A stretch of DNA of 64,000 bases from an uncultured Bryobacterales bacterium (GCA_958295955.1 OY282420.1:2866435-2930434), one strand, 5' to 3'; positions 53,158-61,928 are shown, counted from the stretch's first letter. Notes: a model not told the origin generated them from the letters alone. Translations and numbers: made by a program.

Positions 53158-53576
53158 ACCCGGCCGTCCTCCGCCGCGTGTTGCACCATGCGGCAAACCC
53201 CCTGAGCCGCTTTGCGACGGCGCTCTACTTTCGATTTCTCCAAATGGCGGCGGTGGGCATATCGGTTGTGGTGCGACCAGTCGGCGAACGGCGAGCCGCT
53301 TGGGAGCAGGTTCAGGTACCGCGCACCGTGCCGCCCCGAGGCAAAGGTTCTAAAAAGCGGCCAAAGGCGCTGCACATGCCGTCGATATTGCGTTTCGCGC
53401 GGCGTCCCGGTCTCATCGACAGGCATCCCCAAGGTTTTCATCACTGTTTTCAATCCGCATTCCGCGCTGAACCCGTACAACTGATCGGCATTTGACCAAC
53501 GGGCGTGATCGAAGAGTAACTCTGCATCTTCCCAGTGACGGCGGTGCGCGTCGCAGAAATCGGCAGTGTGCGCCAT
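53154..53576 (-). CDS. HEPN-like protein, first gene of cassette
   Basis: A 140-residue helical protein: HRRHWEDAELLFDHARWSN, ADQLYGFSAECGLKTVMKTLG, and a C-terminal NRYAHRRHLEKSK. The segment resembling xxLYGxxAECxLKxxM and the Arg-x(4-6)-His pattern (RYAHRRH) fit HEPN domains, which are often RNA nucleases or their partners in defence systems. This assignment is by pattern only. The ATG at 53576 is chosen; its stop overlaps the next start (ATGA at 53154-53157). Confidence 0.55.
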   Translation of the reverse strand: MAHTADFCDAHRRHWEDAELLFDHARWSNADQLYGFSAECGLKTVMKTLGMPVDETGTPRETQYRRHVQRLWPLFRTFASGRHGARYLNLLPSGSPFADWSHHNRYAHRRHLEKSKVERRRKAAQGVCRMVQHAAEDGRV

Positions 53577-53696
53577 CGTCGAAATTTTCAGTCGGGCGGT
53601 TGTGGGCGGGGCACTGAGGCTACCGCCTGCCTTCAATACATCATAATCTTGTCGGCTTTTGCGCCGCTGTTGCCGGATTTCGCCGCGGGAGCGAGC

Positions 53697-53803
53697 ATTC
53701 GTTCTTTCCCGCTTGAGGGAACGCGCCGCGCCGGCGCAGCGTCCAACGAGGAAGAGCGGCCATGAATTGGCTCGAAAGCGAATGGTTCGAGCGGCTGCGG
53801 CTG
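53697..53803. repeat. About 105-bp direct repeat, right copy, flanking the three-gene cassette
   Basis: It holds the upstream region and first 14 codons of the gene at 53762 and corresponds to 50273-50376. The two copies differ at about a tenth of positions, for example CTCGAA versus CTCGAG, so the duplication is not fresh or the copies have different origins. Confidence 0.85.
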
Positions 53804-54448
53804 TTGGTGAAGATCACTCTCGCCGCCGCTCTGCTCTATGTCGGCTACACCTTCTACGTGCGCTACCGGCTGGCGACCGTGAAGCCGCCGGAAGCCCCGG
53901 TTGTCGATCTGCACGACGACCTGTACGTACACCCCCGGAAGTCGTACGTGAGCGATTTCGAGTCGGCCAAGCGCAGGCTCACGGGTACGCCGCTATGGGT
54001 GAAGGAGGGCTACCGTTGGACCTACGAACCCGGCGGCCGGCTGTTCGCGCCGCTGGAGAAGATCGTCCCCGTCGATGTCGTCAGACGCGGCGGCAGCGTC
54101 TATCTCGCGTTCGAGAAAAACGGCAAGCAGGCGCGCGTTGCCGTCGGCGCGCCTGAGCGGGTTTACGTGGACGAGATGTTTTTCATCGAAGACCCGCGCG
54201 AGCTCTACGACCACTGGACCGAGGAGATGTGGGCCAAGGTCGAAAACCACGAAGTCGAGGCGGGGATGAGCGAGTTCCAGATCGCGTTCGCTCTCGGAGT
54301 GGGGCAGTTGATGCGGCAATCGGCGAATGCGGCGACCCGAATAGTGGACTACACCGCGTGCCTGCCGGCGGGTTGTGCGCCGGTGCGGGTTACTTACAAG
54401 CGGAATGTTGCGCAGAGCGTCGAGCCGATCCGACCGCCTGACGAGTAG
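53762..54448 (+). CDS. Membrane-anchored protein of unknown function
   Basis: A 228-residue protein with one N-terminal helix (LLVKITLAAALLYVGYTFYV) and a soluble part (DDLYVHPRKSYVSDFESAKRRL, LWVKEGYRWTYEP, VYVDEMFFIEDPRELYDHW, FQIAFALGVGQLMRQS). It has two close cysteines (TACLPAGCAPV). No family is recognised. A GAAGAGCGGCC run precedes the ATG. Its 5' end is duplicated at 50335, on the other side of the cassette. It converges on the DUF4202 gene and overlaps it by 59 bp. Confidence 0.75.
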   Translation: MNWLESEWFERLRLLVKITLAAALLYVGYTFYVRYRLATVKPPEAPVVDLHDDLYVHPRKSYVSDFESAKRRLTGTPLWVKEGYRWTYEPGGRLFAPLEKIVPVDVVRRGGSVYLAFEKNGKQARVAVGAPERVYVDEMFFIEDPRELYDHWTEEMWAKVENHEVEAGMSEFQIAFALGVGQLMRQSANAATRIVDYTACLPAGCAPVRVTYKRNVAQSVEPIRPPDE

Positions 54449-55043
54449 CCGGCGGCGCCAACGCCTTGCGCGCCAGAGCGGACAGATGAGCCGGCAGATC
54501 GAGCGCGAGGGCTGCCTGCCGGCCTTCCTCGGACATCTTCGCCCAGGTGCGGCGGAGGATGTTCAAGAGTTTCTCTTCGTCTTGCTTTTGCGCGAAGTCG
54601 TCGAAATAGTGCTCAAGGAATACCAGACAGGCGATGTCTTCCAGAAGCTGCGCCGCGGGATTCAGCTTGAGCCGCTCTTTGCGCAGGATTGAGGCGACCT
54701 CTTCGATCGTTGCTTCGGCATAGCCGCATGCGCGCATGACTTTGCTGGCGGTTTCCGCGTGGAAGGCGCCGAGTTCCCGGCGCCAACGCAGGTAGCCCGC
54801 GCGCGTCATCGGGTAGTCGACGCGCGGAATCTTCCAGCGGCAAATGTGCTGTGCGCGGACGGCCAGCTTGACGGCTGCGGAGGCTTCGGGGGCGAACTGC
54901 GCCAAGCGGTCGGACATGCGGCGGGCGTAGAGGAGTTCTTTGGCGACCGGCCCGGCGGGGGTTGGTTCGGTGTTGGGGTCCGCTGCATTGAGAGCGTCGA
55001 AGCCCTCGATGGCGCAGCGGAACCGTCGGCTATCGGCCTGCAC
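54390..55043 (-). CDS. DUF4202 family protein
   Basis: A 217-residue cytosolic protein from a GTG start, with RFRCAIEGFDALNAADPN, VRAQHICRWKIPRVDYPMT, AGYLRWRRELGAFHAETAS and CLVFLEHYFDDFAQK. The His/Asp pattern resembles an HD-type hydrolase but the function of DUF4202 is not established. The start overlaps the rsmE stop by 14 bp, so the two are co-transcribed in the order rsmE, DUF4202. Confidence 0.85.
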   Translation of the reverse strand: MQADSRRFRCAIEGFDALNAADPNTEPTPAGPVAKELLYARRMSDRLAQFAPEASAAVKLAVRAQHICRWKIPRVDYPMTRAGYLRWRRELGAFHAETASKVMRACGYAEATIEEVASILRKERLKLNPAAQLLEDIACLVFLEHYFDDFAQKQDEEKLLNILRRTWAKMSEEGRQAALALDLPAHLSALARKALAPPATRQAVGSARRSAQHSACK

Positions 55044-55758
55044 GATCGGCTCCTTCCGTCAGGCGTTGGTTGCGGCAGACGGCCGCGGCGCAGACGGCCG
55101 CGGTCTCCGCCCGCAGGATCAGGGAGCCCAGTCCGGCGCAGGCGATGCCGGCGGCTCTGGCGCGGTCGCGCTCGGCGTCGGTCCAGCCGCCTTCGGGTCC
55201 GACGAAAAACGTCAAGGGTCCCGCGGCCAGACTGTCCGGCAGCTTCGCGCCTTGCGGATCGAAGATGACCGCTCGAGCGGGTTCGGCGTCAGTGAGCGCA
55301 GGGGCGAACGCGCGCGGTTCATGCACTCGCGGGGCGGCGACGCGGCGCGACTGCTGCGCGGCTTCGAAGGCGATCCGGCGCCAGCGCTCGAGGCGTTTTC
55401 CGGCAGCGGCGGCCAAGCCTTTCCCGCTGCGCTCGGCGATAACCGGCTGAATGGAATCGACGCCGAGCTCCGTCAGCTTTTCGATTGCCCACTCGAAACG
55501 GGCGAACTTGAAGAGCGAGACGGCGGCCGCCAGCGGAGGCTCGGGCGGCGCGGCCGGCAGCTTGTCTTCGAGATCGAAGTCGACCGCCTGCGTCGAGCAG
55601 GCGGTCGTCACCGCCGAGAAGACGCAGGATTGATCGGAGACCTCGACGCGCTCGCCGCGGCGAAGCCGGACGACGCTGCACAGGTGACGGGCGCGGTCAC
55701 CCGTCACTCTTGCCCGCGATCCGTTGACGCGCTCCACGAATATGCGGCGCAAGGCCAT
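55030..55758 (-). CDS. rsmE: 16S rRNA m3U1498 methyltransferase
   Basis: RsmE methylates N3 of U1498 in 16S rRNA with S-adenosylmethionine. The 242-residue form starts MALRRIFVERVNGSRARVTG, followed by HLCSVVRLRRGERVEV, EWAIEKLTELGVDSIQPVIAE, WRRIAFEAAQQSRR and the SPOUT knot LTFFVGPEGGWTDAERDRA, LGSLILRAETAAVCAAA. All are family hallmarks. The longer ORF upstream is ignored because 55758 matches the family start. Confidence 0.95.
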   Translation of the reverse strand: MALRRIFVERVNGSRARVTGDRARHLCSVVRLRRGERVEVSDQSCVFSAVTTACSTQAVDFDLEDKLPAAPPEPPLAAAVSLFKFARFEWAIEKLTELGVDSIQPVIAERSGKGLAAAAGKRLERWRRIAFEAAQQSRRVAAPRVHEPRAFAPALTDAEPARAVIFDPQGAKLPDSLAAGPLTFFVGPEGGWTDAERDRARAAGIACAGLGSLILRAETAAVCAAAVCRNQRLTEGADRAGR

Positions 55759-55814
55759 CGGCGCCTTCCAGCTTACCGCTCTGCTCGAACGCCGCCTCTC
55801 GATAAACTTGAAAT

Positions 55815-57029
55815 TTGAAGAATGGGGAACAGGCGGCTTCGGCGGTCGAGCGCATCGCGCAAACGATCCGTAGGGAACTGGCGCCGCATTTTGCGGAACT
55901 GGCGCGCTGCCGATCTTGGCGGGAGTTGGCGTCAAGCCCGTTGTACCGGCAGGTGCGGCCATACGTGGAAGATGTTCTGCAGACGCCCGAGACGGGGGAT
56001 TTTTCGGCCGGCGCCGCGCCCGGCAAATCGCGCTACCGCGTGGTCGCCTGGAATCTCGAGCGCGGCATCGAGTACGAAGGGCAACTGAAGGAATTTCAAG
56101 CACACCCCTACTTGACATCGGCCGACGTGTTTTTGCTGACGGAGACCGATGTCGGCATGGCGCGGTCGGGCAATCGGAACATCGCCCGCGGGCTCGCTCG
56201 CGAGTTGGCGCTGCACTATGCCTTTACGCCGTGCTACCTGAACCTGGCCAAAGGCGCGGGCGTGGAAAACGATGCCGGGGGGCGCAACGAGCTCGGTCTG
56301 CACGGCAATGCGATTCTGAGCCGATACCCCATCCGCAACGCGCGCCCCGTGTTCTTGGAGAACGGCCGGGACAAGATGCGGGGACGCGAAAAACGTTTGG
56401 GCCGGCAGACCGCCGCGGCTGCGGAAATCGAGTTTCCCAATGCCGAGTTGACGGTTTGCTCGGTGCATCTCGACGCGCAATCGCGGAGGCGGCACCGCCG
56501 CGATCAAATGCGCGACGTTCTTGACGGACTCGGCGGCGCGGGACCGGCGGTCATCGGCGGCGATTGGAACACGACCACCTTCAATTCGTCGAGCGCCTTG
56601 CGGGCGATCATGGGCTTTTGGCGGCGGGTTTTCATGGGTCCCGGCCATGTCATCGAAAACCACTTTCTGCGTCCGTACGCGTGGTTCGAGCGCGAGCTCT
56701 TCGAGTTGCTCGAAACACGCGGCTTCGACTGGAGGCGGGCGAACTCTCTCGACGAGCGGACGACATCCTACGACGTGGACGATGTCAAGACGCACAAGAA
56801 TCTTCGCGAGTGGGTTCCGGCCTGGTGCTTCGATTTCATTCGCTGGTCGCTGCGCCGGCACGGCGGGAAATGCCCGCTGAAGATCGACTGGTTTGCGACG
56901 CGGGGCGTCGAGGCGGCCGATCCGGTGGTGCTCCACGAATTCCGCGAGGGACGCAAGCCGCTTTCCGACCATGACGCGATTGGGATCGACATCCTCGTCG
57001 GAGAGAGTCCGCAGACCGAAAAACTATAA
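55815..57029 (+). CDS. Endonuclease/exonuclease/phosphatase family protein
   Basis: A 404-residue EEP-fold phosphodiesterase. The core shows VVAWNLERGIEYEG, VFLLTETDVGMARSGN, GLHGNAILSRYPI, VCSVHLDAQSRRRHRRDQM, VIGGDWNTTTFNS and PLSDHDAIGIDI, the metal and catalytic residues of the fold. The substrate (nucleic acid, lipid or inositol phosphate) is unclear. The start is given as TTG at 55815; no in-frame ATG lies nearby before the conserved part, so the N-terminus is not certain. No signal peptide. Confidence 0.8.
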   Translation: MKNGEQAASAVERIAQTIRRELAPHFAELARCRSWRELASSPLYRQVRPYVEDVLQTPETGDFSAGAAPGKSRYRVVAWNLERGIEYEGQLKEFQAHPYLTSADVFLLTETDVGMARSGNRNIARGLARELALHYAFTPCYLNLAKGAGVENDAGGRNELGLHGNAILSRYPIRNARPVFLENGRDKMRGREKRLGRQTAAAAEIEFPNAELTVCSVHLDAQSRRRHRRDQMRDVLDGLGGAGPAVIGGDWNTTTFNSSSALRAIMGFWRRVFMGPGHVIENHFLRPYAWFERELFELLETRGFDWRRANSLDERTTSYDVDDVKTHKNLREWVPAWCFDFIRWSLRRHGGKCPLKIDWFATRGVEAADPVVLHEFREGRKPLSDHDAIGIDILVGESPQTEKL

Positions 57030-57041
57030 TGGAAAGATTCG

Positions 57042-57671
57042 ATGGCTACAGCCGAAGCGGTTCCCGGAGCGGAGTTCGTCCCCGAAGTTTTGGGGCGCGG
57101 CGATTACCGCATCATCGGCGAGATCATCGAGGGCGGGGCGAGCGTTCTCGATCTGGGCTGCGGCGAGGGCGACTTGCTGGATTGGCTTGTCGAGCACAAA
57201 GCGGTAAAAGCCCGCGGCGTCGAAATTGCGCCGGAAAAAGTGCGGCGGTGCGTGGAGTTGGGCCTTTCGGTCTATCAGGGGGACATCAGCCAGGGGCTGG
57301 CGGATTATCCCGACCGGTGCTTCGATTACGTGATTCTCAGCCAGACGCTGCAAGTCGTCAGGGAGCCTCTCGCGGTTCTGCACGAGATGATGCGCGTCGG
57401 GCGGCGGGCGATCGTCGTCTTCCCCAATTTCGGGCATTGGTCGGTGCGTCTTGCCCTGCTGTGGTCCGGCCGGGCGCCGCGCACCCGGCAACTGCCCTAC
57501 GAGTGGTACAACTCTCCGAACATCCACTTCTTGACCATTACCGATTTCGAAGCGTTGGCGCGGGAAGAGAACTTTCGAGTGGACAAGTCGTTTTTCGTGG
57601 ACGGCGGCAAGCGGGTGCGCCTGCTGCCGAATCTGTTTGCGGATTCGGCCGTGTACCTGCTGCGGCGTTAA
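57042..57671 (+). CDS. metW: MetW-family methyltransferase-like protein
   Basis: A 209-residue class I methyltransferase fold: ASVLDLGCGEGDLLDWLVE, ARGVEIAPEKVRRCVELGLSV, YQGDISQGLADYP, FDYVILSQTLQVVREPLAVL, RRAIVVFPNFGHWSVRL and LPYEWYNSPNIHFLTITDFE. The last two stretches are specific for MetW, which usually partners MetX in methionine synthesis. Here metX lies 42 kb away. It starts 12 bp after the EEP gene and converges on the GT9 gene with 4-bp overlap. Confidence 0.92.
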   Translation: MATAEAVPGAEFVPEVLGRGDYRIIGEIIEGGASVLDLGCGEGDLLDWLVEHKAVKARGVEIAPEKVRRCVELGLSVYQGDISQGLADYPDRCFDYVILSQTLQVVREPLAVLHEMMRVGRRAIVVFPNFGHWSVRLALLWSGRAPRTRQLPYEWYNSPNIHFLTITDFEALAREENFRVDKSFFVDGGKRVRLLPNLFADSAVYLLRR

Positions 57672-58699
57672 GCCGCCGGCCCCGGCTGCAGCAACTCGTC
57701 GACCGCCCGCTCGACGGCGCTCGGCTCGACCGACAGGATGCACTTGGGTTCGTCGAATGCATAACAGCGGTCTCCGGGGCAGGGTTTGCAATCCCACGCG
57801 GTTTCGACGACGCGGTGCGGAGCTTTCCAGGGGCGCCAGACGGCGGAGTTCGAGGACCCGTAAACGATCACGCTGGGCACCCGGAAGGCGGCGGCGATGT
57901 GCGCCGGGCCGGAGTCGTTACCGACGAACAGGCCGGCGCCGGCCAGCAGCGACTTGAGCTCGCCGAGCGCGAGCGGACCCAGGCAGGCGTAACCCTCCAG
58001 TTCGCCGAAGATCGCTTCTTCTCCGGGGCCGGCGATGAATACCGGCTCGAGGCCGTAGCGGCTGCGGATCGCTTCCGCGGTCAGACGGAAGTTTGCTGCG
58101 GCCCATTGCTTGGTGAAAGAGGCCGCGGTCGGGTGCAGAACCGCATACGGCCGTTGCCGGCGGCTCGCCTGCGCGCCGAGGCTCGCCGGCGGTATGGGCC
58201 GGCCGTCCCGGGGAGAGCGGGCGCCGAGAAAGATCGCTCCGGCGGCGTGATGCTCGGCGGTATGCACCGCGGCCTGCGGTGCGCGGCGCAGCGCTTCTTG
58301 CGCGCGGGGTATGCGCACGTTGTATGCCCAACCGTGCCGATAGTGGGCGTAGCCGGCGCGGTACGGCGCCCGCGACAACGCCGTCAGCCAGGCGCTCGTC
58401 GAGCCGCCGTGCAGATCCCAGCAAAGTCCGGCGCCGAGCGAGCGTATGCGCTGCAGAAGACCGAGCTTGCGCGGGAGCGTTGCGCCGCTCTCGATCGCCA
58501 GCAGGCCGTCGATGTCGGGGTGGTCTTCCAGGACGCCGGCGAAGCGCCGTTCGATGACGACGTGAATCCGTCCCCGGGGCAGATCTTGACGCAACATGCG
58601 GATGGCCGGCGTCGTTAGCACCGTATCGCCGAGCGAGCGCAGGCGGATGAGCACGATAGAGCCGCCGGGACCGAGCCGCTCAAGGATCGACCGGCGCAC
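57668..58699 (-). CDS. Glycosyltransferase family 9 (heptosyltransferase-like)
   Basis: A 343-residue GT9-type enzyme: IVLIRLRSLGDTVLTTPAIRML at the N-terminus, LCWDLHGGSTSAWLTAL, AVLHPTAASFTKQWAAANF, and the donor site LFVGNDSGPAHIAAAFRVPSVIVYGSSN with a C-terminal cysteine set (WDCKPCPGDRCYAFDEPKC). Such enzymes add heptose or related sugars in lipopolysaccharide synthesis. The acceptor is unknown. It is followed by KDPG aldolase on the same strand at a different reading. Confidence 0.88.
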   Translation of the reverse strand: MRRSILERLGPGGSIVLIRLRSLGDTVLTTPAIRMLRQDLPRGRIHVVIERRFAGVLEDHPDIDGLLAIESGATLPRKLGLLQRIRSLGAGLCWDLHGGSTSAWLTALSRAPYRAGYAHYRHGWAYNVRIPRAQEALRRAPQAAVHTAEHHAAGAIFLGARSPRDGRPIPPASLGAQASRRQRPYAVLHPTAASFTKQWAAANFRLTAEAIRSRYGLEPVFIAGPGEEAIFGELEGYACLGPLALGELKSLLAGAGLFVGNDSGPAHIAAAFRVPSVIVYGSSNSAVWRPWKAPHRVVETAWDCKPCPGDRCYAFDEPKCILSVEPSAVERAVDELLQPGPAA

Positions 58700-58708
58700 G
58701 CGCGGACC

Positions 58709-59362
58709 TCAAGCGGCCGCGCGGTAGTCGGCGACGACGTCCAGGAATGCCCGCGCCGCGTTTTCGATCTTGCCGAAGTCGCCGCTGTCGAGAGCGGCCC
58801 GGTTGACCAGCTCGGAGCCTACGGCCACGGCGCTTGCGCCCGCCTTGAGGAAAGCCGAGGCGTTGCCGAGCGTCACTCCGCCGGTCGGAACCATCAGGAT
58901 GTGCGGCAGCGGCGCTTTGAGCGCCTTGATATAGCTCGGGCCGCCGAGAGCGCCGACCGGGAAAATTTTAACCATGTCGGCGCCGGCTTCCCACGCCTGG
59001 ACCGCCTCGGTGGGGGTCAGCGCTCCGGACATGACGCATTTCGAATAGCGGTTGCACATCTCGATCGTGCCGCGGTTGAGCGCGGGGGTAACGAAAAATT
59101 CCGCGCCGGCCAACATGCAGGCCCGCGCCGTCTCGGCATCGAGGACGGTTCCCGCGCCGAGAATCAGCTCGTCGCCGAACTTGTCGGCGATCTTCTCGAT
59201 CACTTTCATCCCCCGCGGCACGGTCATCGTCACCTCGAGAATGTCGATGCCCGCCCGGTGGACGGCTTCGGCGGCGCGCAGGGACTGCTCGGCCGTATCC
59301 GTCCTGATAATCGGCACGATTTTCGTGTCGAGGATCGTTTGGATGGTGTCTTGCTTGGTCAT
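58709..59362 (-). CDS. 2-keto-3-deoxy-6-phosphogluconate (KDPG/KHG) aldolase
   Basis: A 217-residue class I aldolase of the Entner-Doudoroff or sugar-acid routes: IVPIIRTDTAEQSLRAAEA, LEVTMTVPRGMKVIE (Glu), LILGAGTVLDAETA, FFVTPALNRG, and the Schiff-base lysine in MVKIFPVGALGGPSYIKAL, then PTGGVTLGN. It cleaves KDPG to pyruvate and glyceraldehyde 3-phosphate. The ATG at 59362 begins MTKQDTIQTIL. The PQQ dehydrogenase gene lies 41 bp upstream on the same strand. Confidence 0.92.
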   Translation of the reverse strand: MTKQDTIQTILDTKIVPIIRTDTAEQSLRAAEAVHRAGIDILEVTMTVPRGMKVIEKIADKFGDELILGAGTVLDAETARACMLAGAEFFVTPALNRGTIEMCNRYSKCVMSGALTPTEAVQAWEAGADMVKIFPVGALGGPSYIKALKAPLPHILMVPTGGVTLGNASAFLKAGASAVAVGSELVNRAALDSGDFGKIENAARAFLDVVADYRAAA

Positions 59363-59403
59363 CTGACGGTTAACCGCCTGAAGTCGTGGGTTGCGGAACG
59401 GCG

Positions 59404-61008
59404 CTAGTCGCGGAGGCCGAAGACGAACATCGAATTGCCGGAGGCGATGGCCACCATTTGCTTGCCGCCGGCCTCGAACGCAAACGGCGATGCGGCGATG
59501 CGGCCGCCCAGATTCGTCGACCAGAGCATCTCTCCGTTGAATGCGTCGAGCGCCATGAAGTAGCCTTCCATACTGCCGGAGAACAGGATGTCGCCGCCGG
59601 TGACCAGCAGGCCGCTTTCGCTGACGCCGGTCATCTTGAACTCCCATTCCTTCTCGCCCGTCTCGGGGGAAAGCGCGCGGATCGCGCCGTGCCCCTGCTG
59701 CTCTTCGACATCGGCCATCGTGTTCGGCCAGACGCCGCGCGGGAGGCTGCCCACATAGCGGTTGCCGCGGGTGTACTGCGGGTCGCCCTTGTGGTAAACG
59801 CTGGAATACTCCCAGGCCGAGACGTAGAACAGGCCGGTTTTCTCGTTGTAAGCCGGAGCGTACCAGTTCGTTGCGCCCTGAACGCTCGGCCACACGCGCG
59901 TGCCTTCGCGCGTCGGCGACGCTTCGGGAATCTTGATCGGCCGGCCGCGCTCGTCGAGGCCCTTCGCCCAAGTTACCTTGACGAAATTGTTGCCGTGCAG
60001 GAACTCGCCCGTCGCGCGGTCGAGGACATAGAAGAACCCGTTGCGGTTGGCCCAGAGCATGAGCTTGCGCGGCTTGCCTTCCCACTCGCGGTCCACCAGA
60101 ACGGGAAGCTGCACCGCGTCCCAATCCCACTCGTCGTGCGGCGTGAACTGGAAGTGCCACTTGAGCTTGCCCGTATCCGGGTCGAGCGCGATGACCGAAT
60201 CGGTATAGAGGTTGTCGCCGAGGCGCACGTCGCCGTTCCAATCGGGAGACGGGTTGCCGACGCCCCAATAGGTCAGATTGAGCTCCGGGTCGTAAGAGCC
60301 GGTAACCCAGATCGAGCCGCCGCCGCGCTGCCAGGAATCCCCCGACCAGGTCTCGTGTCCGGGTTCGCCGGGGCCGGGGATCGTATAGAACCGCCAGAGC
60401 TCTTCGCCGGTCTGCGGATCGATCGCCATGACCCGGCCGCGAATGCCGTATTCGCCGCCGGCCGCGCCCAGAATGATTTTGTCCTTGACTACCAGCGGGG
60501 CGACAGTCAGCGAATAGCCGCCCGTCGGATCGACCAGTTGGCGCGAGAAAACCAGCGCTCCGGTCTTGGCGTCGACCGCCAGCAGCTTGCCGTCGATCGT
60601 GCCCATGTAGAGCGTGCCGCCCAGGATCGCCAGGCCGCGGTTCACGCGGCCGCAGCACACGTTCGTCTTGCTGTCGGGAATGTGCTTGTATTCCCAGAAT
60701 TTGCGTCCGGTCGCCGCATCCAGCGCAACGATGTCGTTGGGCATCTGGACGGCATAGACTACCCCGTCGACGATCAGCGGGGTCATCTCGAACTTTTCGA
60801 GCGAGCGGGCTTGAAACACCCACTTGAGCTCGAGGTCTTTGACGTTTTCGCGGCGGATCCCGGCGAGCGGAGTGTAGTGGTTGCTGTCGTACGTCCGCGA
60901 GTAGGTGAGCCAGTTGCCCGGCTCCTTGTCGGCGTTGAGAATGCGCTCGTAGGTCACTTGCGCCGCAAGCGCGGCGGCGCAGCTTAAGAGAAGTCCGAAA
61001 ATCCGCAT
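59404..61008 (-). CDS. PQQ-dependent alcohol/sugar dehydrogenase (quinoprotein)
   Basis: A 534-residue exported eight-bladed propeller dehydrogenase with signal peptide (IFGLLLSCAAALAAQ). Blade tryptophan motifs recur (ALDAATGRKFWEY, AVDAKTGALVF, AIDPQTGEELWRF, ALDPDTGKLKWHFQ, ALSPETGEKEWEF). The adjacent cysteine pair in NVCCGRVNRG forms the disulfide above PQQ; GNPSPDWNGD and TPHDEWDWD provide the metal and catalytic residues of the methanol/ethanol class. The electron acceptor is likely the diheme cytochrome c encoded 16 bp upstream. Confidence 0.92.
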   Translation of the reverse strand: MRIFGLLLSCAAALAAQVTYERILNADKEPGNWLTYSRTYDSNHYTPLAGIRRENVKDLELKWVFQARSLEKFEMTPLIVDGVVYAVQMPNDIVALDAATGRKFWEYKHIPDSKTNVCCGRVNRGLAILGGTLYMGTIDGKLLAVDAKTGALVFSRQLVDPTGGYSLTVAPLVVKDKIILGAAGGEYGIRGRVMAIDPQTGEELWRFYTIPGPGEPGHETWSGDSWQRGGGSIWVTGSYDPELNLTYWGVGNPSPDWNGDVRLGDNLYTDSVIALDPDTGKLKWHFQFTPHDEWDWDAVQLPVLVDREWEGKPRKLMLWANRNGFFYVLDRATGEFLHGNNFVKVTWAKGLDERGRPIKIPEASPTREGTRVWPSVQGATNWYAPAYNEKTGLFYVSAWEYSSVYHKGDPQYTRGNRYVGSLPRGVWPNTMADVEEQQGHGAIRALSPETGEKEWEFKMTGVSESGLLVTGGDILFSGSMEGYFMALDAFNGEMLWSTNLGGRIAASPFAFEAGGKQMVAIASGNSMFVFGLRD

Positions 61009-61024
61009 GAGTGGATGTGCCTTT

Positions 61025-61819
61025 CTATTCCGCCGCCTGGTTCGCTTCGGGTCCCCGCAAGCTCGCCAGATAGGCGATCAGGTCATCGAACTCACCGCCC
61101 TGGAACTGCCCTTCGTAGGCGGGCATGCTGGAATTGCGGTCGATCTCGAATTGCGCCAAGTCGGCCTTGCTCAGCGATACGAGCCTCTCGTTCGCATCGA
61201 GCAACTGCACCGAGAACGTATCTTCGTTCATGCGCCGGCCGTTGATTTTCTTTCCGTCTCGGGTGACGGCGCGTACGGACCAATTCTGCGGAAGGACGTT
61301 TTCGTTGGGTTTCGTCACCGACATCTGCAGGTGGCCCAGGGAGCGCCGTTCCCCGATGCGGCTCAGGTCCGGCCCCATGCGGCCGCCTTCGCCGTTGACC
61401 AGGTGACAGCCGCCGCAACCCTTGGCATTGTAAACGGCGAGGCCCTTGCTCGGGTCGCCCTTGGTCTGTTCCGCCGCCCGGCCTGCGCTCAGCGAGCGGA
61501 CATAGGCGACGATCTGCCACAACTGCCGGCCGTTGAAGAAAGTGCCCGGCATCTCGGTGCCGGGAATCCCCTCGGAGACGGTCTTGTAGATGTCGTCATC
61601 GTTCGCGCCGTGGCGGAACATGCCGGTCGTCAGGTCGGTTCCGCGATCGCCTTTCCCCTGGAGTCCGTGGCAGACGGCGCAGTGCGAACGGTAGATGCGG
61701 CCGCCGGCGGCGACGTCATCGGGCGATGTGTAGGGATTGCTCAGCGTGGCGTGGCCGTGCTGCGCGGCGGCGGGAACGACCGCCGCGAGCAGCAGGGCGG
61801 GAAGCAGTCGGTGTTTCAA
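61025..61819 (-). CDS. Diheme cytochrome c
   Basis: A 264-residue exported protein with signal peptide (LLPALLLAAVVPAAA) and two class I heme motifs: SHCAVCHGLQGKGDRG and KGCGGCHLVNGEGG. Likely distal methionines lie in GTEMPGTFF and SSMPAYEGQ. It is transcribed just before the PQQ dehydrogenase gene, so it should carry electrons from PQQ to the respiratory chain. Confidence 0.92.
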   Translation of the reverse strand: MKHRLLPALLLAAVVPAAAQHGHATLSNPYTSPDDVAAGGRIYRSHCAVCHGLQGKGDRGTDLTTGMFRHGANDDDIYKTVSEGIPGTEMPGTFFNGRQLWQIVAYVRSLSAGRAAEQTKGDPSKGLAVYNAKGCGGCHLVNGEGGRMGPDLSRIGERRSLGHLQMSVTKPNENVLPQNWSVRAVTRDGKKINGRRMNEDTFSVQLLDANERLVSLSKADLAQFEIDRNSSMPAYEGQFQGGEFDDLIAYLASLRGPEANQAAE

Positions 61820-61928
61820 GTGCCCTCCTCATCGACCGCGTCCGTCCGATCGGCGGACAAACGGCCCGCAGCTATCTTAGCGTATTCTCGCCGGCGGGCG
61901 GGTATCATGATGTTGAGAAACTTCAGTC

